Positions 11,380-22,783 of a stretch of 64,000 bases of DNA are shown here, in pieces; the stretch's first letter is position 1, and every line of letters starts with the position of its first letter. A model generated the notes under the pieces. It was not told the origin of the DNA and searched no databases. It was given only the letters and a program-made list of their open reading frames with translations. Made by a program: the position numbers and the translations under genes. Source of the DNA: Liriodendron chinense (taxonomy: Eukaryota; Streptophyta; Magnoliopsida; Magnoliales; Magnoliaceae). The DNA lies in contig ML058372.1 in assembly GCA_003013855.2 (NCBI GenBank), forward strand, positions 1,240,001-1,304,000, in the 5' to 3' direction.

Positions 11380-13440
11380 AAAGATGAATTGTTAGATTGG
11401 TTGATATTGAAAATCAATAGCTCGATTAGACAAATGTGAAAGCTGAATAGCTCGATTCCAATGATCAAAGAAAAATAATCTAATTAGACCGTTATCTAAT
11501 ATGAATGGTCCAACTAAGCCAAAATTGAAGATTAATGGTCTAATTGGATTGTTATTGATGATGAACAATCTGGTTGTGACGAAATATAAGATGAATGGTT
11601 TAATTGGGCCAATATTGAAAATCAGTGGCTTGATTGGACTGATGTTGAAGTCAAATTATTGGATTCAAACAACAACAAAATGAACACTTTGATTAGTCCA
11701 AATTTGAAAATAAACAATATGATTAGATTGATATTGAAGATGAGTGATCTTATTGTTTTTATATTGGATATTAATGGTTAGATTGAGTTGATAAATTCAA
11801 TGGCCTGATTAGACCAATTTTAAAGCTAAATGGTACGATTTAAATGTTAATAACAGTGAACAATTTGATTAGATCTATATCAAAGATGAACAACCTAATT
11901 TTAAAAAGATGAACAACCCGATTAGTCTAAAATTGAAGAAGAATGACCTAGTTGGACCTATATCAAAGATGAATGGTCTAATTGTGCAGAAATTATAAAT
12001 GAATACTTCAATTGGGACAATTTGAAAATCAATAACTTGATTGGATTGATGAGTAAGCCAAACAATTAGATTCTAATGATATTAAAGATGAGAGGCATAA
12101 TTGGGCTGATTTCAAAGATGGATGATCCAATTAGTTAAAAATTGGAGATCAACAGCTTAATTAGACCGTTATTGAAGGTGAAAAGTCCAGTTATGTTGAA
12201 TTTAGAGATGAATGGTCTTCGATTGATATTAACAGTTAACAACCTAATTAGATTAATGTTCAAACTGAGTGGTTCAAATGATAGTAAATATAAATGGTTT
12301 GATTACTCTAATATCAAAGATGAACGGACCAATATTGACAATTAATTGTAAATTAATTTATATAGAAGGTGGTTGGTCCAATTGGGTGGATAATAAAGAT
12401 CATTTGACTAGTTAGATTGATATAAAAGAAGACTAGTGTGATTGGGCCAAAGTTGGAGATGGATGGAATACTATTATTAAAGATTAATGGCCTGTTTGGG
12501 TTAGTATCGAAGATAATTGGTTAGATTGAACCTATTTCAAATATTAATGGTTTGGTTGGTTAAAAATTATAGATGAATGGTCTAATTGGGCCAATGATTA
12601 ATGAAATAATTCGGTCAATATTGATGATCAATAGTCTGATATTGAAGATGAACAATCATCATCTAATATTGAAGATGAACGGACTAATTAGGTCCAATTT
12701 GATCATTTATCTTCAATAGCTGACCATCGATCATCAACTTGGCCTAATTAAACATTAATATTTACCATCAATTCAATCACACGATTTATCTTGAATTTCA
12801 ACTTAGTTGAATCATTGATCATCAAGGTCGGCTCCAACCAAACATCAGTCTTATATCGACCATTTGGTTTTGACATTAGTGCAATTAGGTTGTTGACTTT
12901 CAATATTGGTCCAATCAAACTATTCATCTCTAGTTGCAGCATAATGAGATCATCAATGTTCAATATCAGTCCAAGTGAACTATTGATCTTCAATTTTGGA
13001 CTGATTGAATCATTCATTTTTTATATCAATTAATTGGACTATTCGTCTTTGGTATCATTAGAATTGGACCGTTTAGCTTCAACATCAGTTCAATTGGGCC
13101 ATTGATTTTGAATATCAACCCAATTGGATCATTCATCTCAAATTTATCATAGTAATCGTTCATCTTGAATATTAGTCAAAACATGTTATTAATCTTTGAA
13201 TTCCAACTAATTAGAGTATTCACCTTTGATATTGGTTTAATTGGATTGTCATCTTTAGTATTGTTCAAATCAGACCATTCAACTTCAACATCGATCCAAT
13301 TGTATTGTTGATTTTCGATTTTAGCTTAATTAGACCATTCGTCTCTAATTTCAACAAAGTTGGATTATTAATATTCATTATTGATCCAATTAGACTGATA
13401 ATCTATAATTGTTTTTACTAACTAGATTGTTCATCTTTAA
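11380..13440. repeat. degenerate 30-bp minisatellite with an internal strand flip
   Basis: The unit is 30 bases, close to ATGAATGGTCTRATTGG followed by GCCRATATTGAAG. Five consecutive units from about 11501 to 11650 are each exactly 30 bases. From 11380 to about 12690 the units read on the plus strand, and from about 12690 to 13440 they read as the reverse complement, giving two arms of roughly 1.3 and 0.75 kb. Because 30 is a multiple of three, open frames appear in both arms (repeating MNGLIGPILK-type decapeptides). These are by-products, not genes. Confidence 0.85.
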
Positions 13441-13998
13441 TAAAAATGAAGCACATACAAATTTCAGGTACGCCAAGTTCACCTGAACATGGCGCAATAT
13501 TCATGTTCATGTAAAGAGGCAGATAACTATCACTACACATGATGGCTTAAGAGAAATTCTTGTTCATGTAACAAGAGTAAGGCATGTGCGCAACTAATGA
13601 CCAACCCATGACAAATGACTAGTACACATGGCATTGTTTGATAGGCCATAACTGTCTATGGTTCAGATGGTTATCTCCACATTGTCAGACATGAGAAGTG
13701 GTTATTTCTCAACCCAAATATATGCTTGTTTATCTATTTCTTTTATCAAGAGTGATCTAGACTATTGTTATGTTGGATTAGTTGTAGATAAACCATGACG
13801 CCTGGTCTTCAAATTCTGGGATACTCCTAACCTTTCAAATTTTTTGGGAAGATGGTTAAAAAGACAAATAGAACAACGTGCCTAACTTAAATTAAAAAAA
13901 TTCTAAATATTAAAGACAAGGATTATCAAAGAAGGGATGTTGTTGGGTCATCCCGCGTGCCTAGGATATGGATTGTTGACCATGACACAAGTTAGCCC
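13441..13998. other. no gene seen
   Basis: AT-rich unique-looking sequence with no sustained reading frame and no recognised repeat. Confidence 0.4.
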
Positions 13999-14195
13999 TA
14001 GGACTGTAAATGGACCGGATCTTAGTCCGGATCCGCTCTGGATCCGATCTAATTTTACCGGATTCGGATCAGTAATTCCGATCATCGGGTTGGATTTGGA
14101 TCTTATTAATCGGATCCGTTTAAATTTTGGGTTGGATCCGGATCACCTTGGATCCGCTCCGATTAAGATCCGATCCAAATTTAAAATGAATTAAA

Positions 14196-14251
<56 letters not shown>

Positions 14252-14499
14252 AATACATATAAAAAAACCACATATATTTTATCTCAAGTGGACCACAATA
14301 TTTACCATCCAACATATTGAATAGTATCCACATGTATTTGGATCAAGTCAGATCGGCCAAATCTCAATCGAGTCGGGCTTGGATCAAATGTTTAAAGATC
14401 TATCAGATTTCGGGTCGGAGTCGGATCATCTAGATTACAAATCGGGTCAGATTCAGATCAACCCTGATCTGCTCCAAATCCGATCCGTTGACAGCCCTA
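13999..14499. mobile_element. hAT-type MITE with GGATCC-rich arms
   Basis: Ends TAGGACTGTAAATGG and GTTGACAGCCCTA form the inverted terminus TAGGGCTGTCAAYGG, with an 8-bp TSD GTTAGCCC at 13991-13998 and 14500-14507. The subterminal arms are packed with GGATCCG/CGGATC. An (AT)n stretch lies inside. The same terminus is found on the MITE at 16994. Confidence 0.8.
14202..14248. repeat. (AT)n microsatellite
   Basis: About 47 bases of alternating A and T inside the MITE at 13999-14499. Confidence 0.95.
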
Positions 14500-14819
14500 G
14501 TTAGCCCCCAACGGTGGTGTTGCCCACACCACCCCAACGCTGGTTTGGTGATGTGTTGGGAACTATGAGGCTCACATCGATTGTTTAGAGATGTGTTGGG
14601 CACTGTGGGGCTCACATTGTTGTACGTATATTATATCACCGGTACATTATTGTACGTACATTAGGGCATGATATGGAAAATAAAATAAATCCTAAGCTCA
14701 AGTGAATCATAAGGATGAAAATAGTCGGAACAATGACAACTGTATTGTTTATTTGCTGGTAGTCATGCATGCCGTGGATGTAGGGAAAACAGCACAAATA
14801 TCAGCTTGATCCAAAACTT

Positions 14820-15590
14820 CTATGCCCCATAAGTTTTTAATGGTGGGCAAAATAATCATTATTTTCTATGGTGTGGTCCACTTTAGCTTCAAATGTGCTT
14901 CATTTTGGGTTGATGCCATTAAAATGAGCTGGAAAAATGGATGGACGGCATGGATATGAAACGCATACTCACAGTTGGCTCCAAAGCATGATCACATGAC
15001 AGCAGGGTCGGCGTCCCACCGAACCATGGCCCGTAGATACGGATCCAATGCCGTCAGCGGCCTGACTCGAAGATAATGAAAGAAATTCGTGGAGCCCTCA
15101 ATCCACAACCGGGGTTAAAAACAAACCATAGTTAAGTTAAGGCGGTCAACTTTTGTACGCGACTTGCGTGTAACACCTGTTAAACAGAACCAGGGTAACA
15201 CAAAGCACTGTGGGACCTTCCACAATGTCTGTGTGACATCCAATCCATCCATCAGTTTTTTCAGATCATGATAGGATGTGACCTAAAATTTGAGCCAGAT
15301 ATATCATTCAGGTGGGCCTCACCATAAGAAAGCGTAGGTATTGAACGCTTGGAGCCTGTAGTAGCTTTGGATCACGCTGATTTTTGTGTTTTCCCTTAAT
15401 CCGCATGGAATAGCCTTATCAACGGGTCGGATGGCATATAAACATCAAGGTGGGCCCTATTAAGGTTTCTGCGGTAGTCGTTCAATCCCAACTGTCTCTT
15501 GTGGTGTGGCCTACCTGAGATATGAGTCTGCCTTATTTTTGGGCGTACGTCCGAACATGAGCAGGAGAAACTGATGGACGGAACGGATTT
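14820..15590. repeat. GTGGGCC/GGATGGACGG interspersed repeat fragments
   Basis: Several pieces resembling the repeats at 25130-25770: ATGGATGGACGGCATGG, CAGGTGGGCCTCACCAT, AAGGTGGGCCCTATTAAGG. They occur in both orientations, as expected of folded non-autonomous elements. No coding sequence. The region ends just before the kinase gene promoter. Confidence 0.5.
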
Positions 15591-15667
15591 CAGATACGGT
15601 GGACGCCACAAAGCATCGTGGTACCGGGGAACGGGTGTAACACGATACTCGTGTCCACAACTTTCCT

Positions 15668-15842
15668 TTTTATAGGGTTAGGTCTAGGGTTAGCATCTCA
15701 GGATAATTCGCGGTCTTCTCCACAGCCTCACGTTTCTCTCATCTCCTGTTCGAGATTAGGGTTAGGGTTTCGCTGTTCCTCCTTTGCTTATCTCCTTTCT
15801 TTTCTTAGGGTTTTCCCCTTCTGTGTTAGATTGGAGCTCTCC
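15668..15842 (+). promoter_or_regulatory. kinase gene core promoter/5' UTR with telo-box motifs
   Basis: A TATA-like TTTTTATAG at 15668-15676 is followed by several AGGGTTAG/AGGGTTT motifs, including TTAGGGTTAGGGTTT at 15756-15770, and a pyrimidine-rich leader ending at the ATG. Telo-boxes of this kind are common near the 5' ends of constitutively expressed plant genes. The transcription start itself is not determined. Confidence 0.45.
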
Positions 15843-18800
15843 ATGGAGATGGAATGCCCGACGGAGTTCCCTCACATGCACATGGACCGTCGGCCCAGAA
15901 AGAGGCCGAGGTTAGCCTGGGATGTTCCACAGCTCCCAAAGGTATGTTACAGATCTTTACATATCCCTTCGTTTTGCTTGTTCTTTTTTGCTAGATCTGA
16001 TGGAGAATCTTAGATCAGGTAAGGTTCTTCCATTCTTTCTTCTTCTTCTTGTTTTTTTAACTGTTTTCTTCGCTTTCCTTTGATAGATCTGTTTGGTTTT
16101 TGTTAGATCAGGTATGTATCTGATGTTTTTTTTTTTTTTTCTTTTTGGTTCTAGATCTGTTAAAAATACCCGCAGTCTGTAGATTTTTAATACAAAATAA
16201 GGGTTTTGCTAACGTCCTCACCTTCATGCGGACGCCAGCGACATCCCCAAAGCTTTTAAACGGCACATGAGATGGCCTGTTGTTGATTTTGACCGTCCAT
16301 TATACAACTATTTGCAATTCATAGTGCAAAAATACGCCAAATCGGATGATCCTAAACATCTGGTCTATGGCATGGAAAACGCGCTGTAAAGATTGAGACA
16401 AAATAGGTCCGATCGTCATCTTGAAACATCTATTATATAGATCCCGCTTTGTATTGCCTAAGATGCGAAATTAGCACTTTGTTCCGATGATTCTAACCAT
16501 GTGATTTTGTAAAAAATTAACTCACAGGCTTAGAATCATCCGATTGATTTGATTCTTGCACCATGGCTTTCTCCCAATGGTACTAGATGAACCATCGAGA
16601 TTGATGGTTTTCCATCTCACACGTCATTTGAAAGGTTTGGGGATGTTAGCAAAACCCTAAAAATTATCTTGTGAGTTTTTTCAGCCTTTTCTTTTGGTAC
16701 TTGACATATTTTATCTTGAGCAGATTCATTGATTAAGCTTTTTGAATGGGGAAACTGCTTAATTATTCTTATTTGAAAAAATTCACGTTTCACTTGAATT
16801 GAGAGATCATTATAGTTCAAAACAACCTACGCATATACAACCGTTGCTTAAAAAAAGTTGATAGAAGATGACAAGACATAACATGTTATATTGGTGCCTA
16901 ACGTAGCTCCTTCGTGCCATTGGCTGTTATTGTGATGAGGTTTTCTAGCCTTACACAAGCCCCTCCCAACTTGAAAAGTACCAAACTTAGATGTAGGGCT
17001 GTCAATGGGCCAGGCCTTAGGTTGGCTTCAGCCTGGATTTTGAACTGTTTGGGCTGGGCCTGTGACGGCTGGTCCTATTCAAAATTTTGATTTTGGCTGG
17101 CCCAAGCCTGGCCTATTGACAGCCCTGCTTAGATGCCTGTTGGGCATACAAGCTTCCTGGTATTGGGCAGGGTGATCATCTGGCCAAAAACTTAGCTCGA
17201 TCTGATCTCAATCTGCCTAAATTTTTTTAGAAGTGAGAGACTGGCTGTTCATTGTTTTTCGTTTGTGTACCCTACCTGTCAGTTGAAGGACCTGACTTTG
17301 AGGACAGTTGATCTACAGGGTGCGTTTCACATGTCACATGGGTGGGATGATGTATATAACTGCCATATTTGCAGCTGTCTCATCATCCAGATGCATGTGT
17401 GGATAGGTGCATGTGGGGCTAGCAAACCATGGATTTTACTTTTTGGGTAGATATTTTTCCATTGAAACAAACATGTATTTTGATTTGCTCTTTTAAGAAC
17501 TTTCTTTTTTTCTAATTTTCTTCACTAGAATCAGATTTCTTAGTTCTGTTTTGGAGGGCATTCCGTATCTCCAACTGGAACGCAATGTTTCTGCAGACCA
17601 GAACCCTCTCAAGGAGAGAGTTCCTCATGTCTTTAGCCTTCTGAATTGGGAGAATTTTTTAAACTAAAAATGCCGTATATGTGTCAAGACATATGCCCAA
17701 AGGTAGAGATAATCAAATAAATCTAGGAAGAGTTGTTCTGATAACATTGTGGCTGAGGTGGACTGGAACTAACCATTATGGTTCCTATATTTGTGTGAAT
17801 GATTTGGACAAGTTTCAACTGAAGTACAATGAAATTGGTAACTCGGATCCAAAGTTATAGAAATCTTATTCATAAAAAAAATCTTTATTTCACCGATCAA
17901 AAGAACAGAATAAATCTTGATTTGAAACTCGGGTCTGATTGTATAAGTGAAACAGATTACTTGTTTTGTGTTTTCTATTCATTTGTAGTATCTTCTTATT
18001 ATATGAGATTGATTTTTTCATTATCGTATGCTCACAACGGATGAGTGGATGTATGTTGGGAAGGGATTATTGATTATAAAGGACGGAGTTTATGACTGTT
18101 TGTTGAGTAGAAAATGAATGGATGGCTGTGTGTAGGCTCAGCCAGGAATTTCATGTGGGCAAGAGGTTGGAAATGTTACAAGCTTTGCACATTCAAGGGC
18201 ACCCCCAGACCATACTTGTTCTTCTCTGTATGTAAGAGGAGTCGCTCGAAATGGTTCTCCCCCTTGGCGAGATGATGACAAAGATGGACATTACATGTTT
18301 GCACTTGGAGAGAATTTAACTTCTCGCTGTAATTACACTTGATCACCATTGACTAAAATCATACCATTTAATTCTGTTTGCTGGTTGTAGTGCCTAGTTC
18401 TATTGTACATCCTTCTGTTTTATGGAGATAATGTTAATTGGATGTTTAGATTGTTTACTAATTTTATATCGATTTCATACCCCAGTTCAAATTAGGGTTC
18501 CTTCTTTTCATCTAGGGCTCACGTATAGGTCCAGTTTCCATCATTTGTTATCTGCATAGTTCCTTCCTGTTAGCTTCTGTTTATTTAGTTTTTGACTCTT
18601 TTGACCCAATGATTTCTTGTATTGCCATCTTTTGCCTCTGGAAATAGATCTGTGTCATGGGACAAAACTATTTGCGTCAGGGATGGCTTAAAGTTTCTAC
18701 AGATGTTTTATTTTTTTTCCCCTTCTGATTTTGAGTGCCAGATTTACGTACTACGCCTTCATTGATGTCAACCTTTGATTTTATATAGTTTTCAAAATTT

Positions 18801-21375
18801 ATGTCATTTTCTTGAATTTTTTTACAGCTAGTTCTGGGTTTCAAATTTCATGTTTTAGTTTTACCTGGGTTTCAAATGAATTGTTTTGTTTCATTTTTCA
18901 TACAAACACAAGATTTTTCAGTTTGGAACTTGTCATAGTTTGTGGGTGGTTTTATGAGCATTGTGCTACCATTATATGGATTTCTCCTCATGGTGTTTAT
19001 TTCTACATGCTTGCAGATAGGATCCACAGCAAAATGGGTGAAGGTTAGTTTCTGCAACTGACATAATCTCAGTGATAAATATTCTGTTTGTCTTATGTGA
19101 TATTTAAAGCATGTTGTAGGGTTTCCTGTCCATGCATAGGCCTTGCATGATGGCAAACCCAGTGGGCTTCTATCTCTTAAAGTTAGTGCCTTGACTTGAG
19201 AAATGCTAATGTCATCTTCCTCATTCTGCTTCGTCTTTCATATCATTTATTTCAGGGACATTTGGTCAGGTTTTGGAATGCTGGGACAGGGAAAAAAAAG
19301 AGATGGTAGCCATCAAAGTTGTCCGTGGTATTAAGAAGTACCGAGAGGCTGCGATGATTGAAATTGATGTGCTCCAACAGCTTGGAAAACATGATAAGAA
19401 TGGCACTCGGTAAGTCTCCCTCATTATTATCATGATTTAAATTTCATATTATGCTTTTATGCTGCTTGATGGAACTCAAATAGGTTTAAATGTAAACTAT
19501 AAAATCGGGTGTATTCCTTGCAGTTGTGTGCAAATAAGGAACTGGTTTGACTATCGAAACCATATCTGTATCGTAAGTATTTGATTGATTTGTGATGGCT
19601 TGATTTCCCCACTTTCCCAAACATTTTGGGAGTTAAAAAAACTTTCTCGGTGAATTTAAATGGTCTTAACAGGTATTTGAGAAGCTTGGACCAAGCTTGT
19701 ACGATTTTCTACGGAAAAACAATTATCGGTCATTTCCAATTGATCTAGTTCGAGAGCTTGGCAGACAACTGTTGGAATGTGTAGCATGTGTGTAGACAAT
19801 ACTTCTACCAGCTTCTTTATCTTTTCCGCATTGAAGGGCAGCTTCTCTAGTATTACTAGTCTTCTTTTCCTTCCATATTTTAGGGACTTCTAGGCATGGT
19901 GATTATTTTTATGAACATACCCACACTGGGGGATTCATCTCTGCCAATCTATGGTTGCTTTATAGTTTCTAACACAGCATTGCCGACAGTCAGGCATTAG
20001 TTGAGTAATCTTTTTCCATTATGGCTTAATATTGGTTTTCACTCTTCTGGCAGTTATGCATGATTTGCGCCTTATTCATACTGACTTGAAGCCCGAGAAC
20101 ATTCTACTTGTTTCATCAGAGTATGTCAAGGTACCGGACTACAAGGTATGTTCTATCTAATTTTAATTCCATCATTGCAATTAAATAATAATACTCATCT
20201 TTGCAAGTTAAAATGAAGTTTTTATGCCACTGTATTTCACAATATGTAATGGTTTGTTTTATTTATTTAATTCTAGTTCCTCATGCTCATTTTCTCTGTA
20301 TTTGTTCTTGATTCATGTTTGTAGCTATATTCTGCTCAGGTTTCATCACGTTCTCCCAAGGATGGATCCTATTTCAAGAGACTGCCAAAATCAAGTGCAA
20401 TTAAAGTAATTGATTTTGGTAGCACTACTTACGAGCAACAAGATCATAGCTACATTGTGTCCACTCGGCATTATCGGGCGCCTGAGGTTATTCTTGGTAT
20501 AGCTGCCATGTCACTGTGGGGATTGTTCCGATGCTGTTTAATTTTTACCAATGTCAATGATAAGTAACTCAGAAACTAACCTTTGTGTTATGTGTGTACT
20601 GATTTTAGGGCTTGGGTGGAGCTACCCATGTGATGTATGGAGTATTGGTTGTATTTTGGTGGAGCTTTGCTCGGTATGATTCTTGACAGCCTACCATCCA
20701 TGCTATTCTCTCTTTTAGATGATGTATGAATCCAATTTGAAGCAGTGGCTGTGACCTCACTTGCATTTATCTTAATATTTTTACAGGGGGGAGCATTATT
20801 TCAGACACATGAGAACTTGGAGCACTTGGCCATGATGGAGAGGGTATTGGGTCCATTGCCTCAGCACATGTTGAAGAGAGTAGAGTGAGTGCTTTCTACT
20901 AGTGTATATGTTCCCGTTCTCTTATGTTGTACAGGACATTGAAATCCATCTTTAACTCATTAACAATACCATTTTTCCTACCCAATTTTATATTTTATTT
21001 TATTATCCTTTCCAGTCGTCATGCTGAGAAGTACATCAGAAGAGGGAGACTGGACTGGCCTGAGGGTGCAACCTCAAGGGAAAGCATCAAAGCTGTTTTA
21101 AAGTTGCCCCGACTTCAGGTATATAAATGTTCAGTTTAATCGGCCTTGTTTCTCCTGATGTTGTTTGTTGTGATCATTGGTGTTTGTATTAATTATTGCT
21201 CTCTCCCTCTCTCAAATTCATACAGAACCTAGTAATGCAGCATGTTGATCACTCGGCTGGAGATCTTATAGACCTCTTGCAAGGCCTTCTCAGATATGAT
21301 CCATCAGATCGGTTGACAGCTCGAGAAGCCCTAAGACACCCCTTCTTTACCAGGGATCATCATAGGAGGTTTTAG
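15843..21375 (+). CDS. AFC2: LAMMER/CLK-type dual-specificity kinase, AFC2 group, 12 exons
   Basis: Spliced CDS: 15843-15941, 18136-18328, 19017-19043, 19256-19409, 19524-19572, 19673-19787, 20054-20145, 20340-20496, 20609-20673, 20787-20884, 21016-21118, 21226-21375. All introns are GT/AG, phases agree and the total of 1302 bases gives 433 residues, close to the usual ~430. The N-terminus (MEMECPTEFPHMHMDRRPRK) with an RRPRKRPR nuclear-localisation-like patch is the AFC2 type. Kinase landmarks: GEGTFGQV 105-112, AIK lysine 127, HTDLKPEN 221-228 (the family's HTD in place of HRD), DFG 268-270, and the signature EHLAMMERVLGPLP 329-342. Family members act in the nucleus, phosphorylate SR splicing factors and are temperature-sensitive. 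The start is chosen by homology; an in-frame upstream ATG at 15618 lies in probable promoter sequence. No defects are visible. Confidence 0.93.
16201..16657. mobile_element. Tourist/Harbinger-like MITE in kinase intron 1
   Basis: Terminal inverted repeats GGGTTTTGCTAACGTCC and its near reverse complement GGATGTTAGCAAAACCC, flanked by 3-bp TAA (16198-16200 and 16658-16660). The 457-bp size and TAA duplication fit a PIF/Harbinger-derived MITE. It lies wholly inside intron 1 and has no coding capacity. Confidence 0.75.
16994..17127. mobile_element. hAT-type MITE in kinase intron 1
   Basis: A 134-bp element with termini TAGGGCTGTCAATGGGCC and GGCCTATTGACAGCCCTG and a perfect 8-bp TSD CTTAGATG (16986-16993 and 17128-17135). 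It shares its terminus with the larger MITE at 13999-14499, so the same transposase source probably mobilised both. Confidence 0.85.
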
Positions 21376-21720
21376 TCAAAAGATTGGAAGAGATGCTTTA
21401 CAATTTCATGGTGTGTCAATGCTTCCATCAGTTGAGAGAGAAGTAGAGATTTTTGAGTAGGAAGGCGTGGGCGGGCCTTCATCATGTTTGCAATGTAGCC
21501 TTCTTCTGCAAATGAACCTATTCTCTCTCAGAGGTTCCTGATCTGATGTATTCCTTGTCTGTGCTGTAAAAAAAAGGCGGGGAAGTGCAAAAAGCTAACT
21601 CTTAAGTGTATTTATGTGAATCTAACTTACATATTGCAATATCCATATATAGCTTATATTTCTGCACATTTATTTCTGAGTACCAATGTTCTGTCGTTAA
21701 ATTCTATGCTTCTTGTGAAG
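21376..21720 (+). other. kinase gene 3' UTR and terminator region
   Basis: Transcribed-looking sequence after the TAG stop. It is T-rich with ATATAGCTTATAT near 21650 and has no new reading frame. The poly(A) site was not pinned down. Confidence 0.4.
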
Positions 21721-22783
21721 CTTGATGAGGAATCTCTTGAGTCTTTGATTGGCAACGTGGATGCAAAGCCATTTGCATGATCTGATAGGCCCCCAATTAG
21801 TTACTAAAAGATCACTTGCCATCAGTAATAAGATTTGCCTGATTGAAGAGTTTATTGTAAACCAAACGCATTACGGGCCCATCGGATTAGTGGTTTGTGT
21901 TAGATGTGATTTGGGACCAACTTCTGTGCGCCTTGAAAGCCCTTGAGGTGATGATGCAAACAGTAATATCTCTATTTTAACTACATGTGGATATATCCGT
22001 TGTGTCTAAATTTTTCGTGGCTGCTTGAAAGTTGTAGATGGTTTGTGTTTGCGTTTTACGTCAGTGGCCCAATAATGACCAACATTTATACTTTGGTGCT
22101 GCGCTATGTACAGCTAGGCCTAGGCCTAGGCCTGTCAATGGGTCCTATAGTAGTACCGTACGGGGCTAATATGGTTCAGGTGTTGCTGGGTCTGCTTCCT
22201 TTCGGGTCTTGGGATCCAGAATTGGATCAATCGAGTTTAGGCACTTGTCCGGTGTTCCATTGGCTTTGGATCTGAGGTTTTGGGGTTCGAACATTTTAAG
22301 AGCATTTACATGGTTGGGCAATACGTGATGAATAGTGGTGACTTGGGACATTTAAGAGCATTTACATTATGTATTAATTATTCCACATTTTTTAATACCA
22401 TCGGTTGCTTGAGCCCCAACGTCTATCGACCGAACGCCAAATATGTCTAGAGACCAAACTGTTCACTTGTGGTATTTCTAATCAACTGATAGCGGTCGAT
22501 TGACTGATGACCCCATACCTTGAATATTTAAGGCTCCTTTCAATAAGCCTATCATACGGCCATCGTCATCTCTTTCCATTTTCATAGTCCATGAAAATCT
22601 CATCAAGTATATCATCCCACTCGAAATGCTTCTCTACCCTTTATCCATACCATTAAACTTGCTAATCCATGCAAGCTGAGGCAAGAAGTTGCCCCCATGA
22701 AAAGCCCACAAAAGCTCCAAAAACTCCTTAAATGGCCTACGGAATCTCTTCATATCATATTCGCCTTCTACTTCCACGGTATA
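21721..22783. other. no gene; one degraded repeat fragment
   Basis: No convincing gene. Around 22110-22145 there is GGCCTAGGCCTAGGCC followed by TGTCAATGGG, resembling one end of the TAGGGCTGTCAATGG MITE family without its partner. Confidence 0.4.

Noticed and set aside
11501..13033. Several 60-90-codon frames with MNGLIGPILK-type peptide repeats
   Set aside because: They arise because the minisatellite unit is 30 bases, a multiple of three; they occur on both strands with no gene signals.
15756..15770. TTAGGGTTAGGGTTT as an interstitial telomere
   Set aside because: Only two units, placed in the kinase 5' UTR among single AGGGTTT motifs; this is a telo-box promoter pattern.
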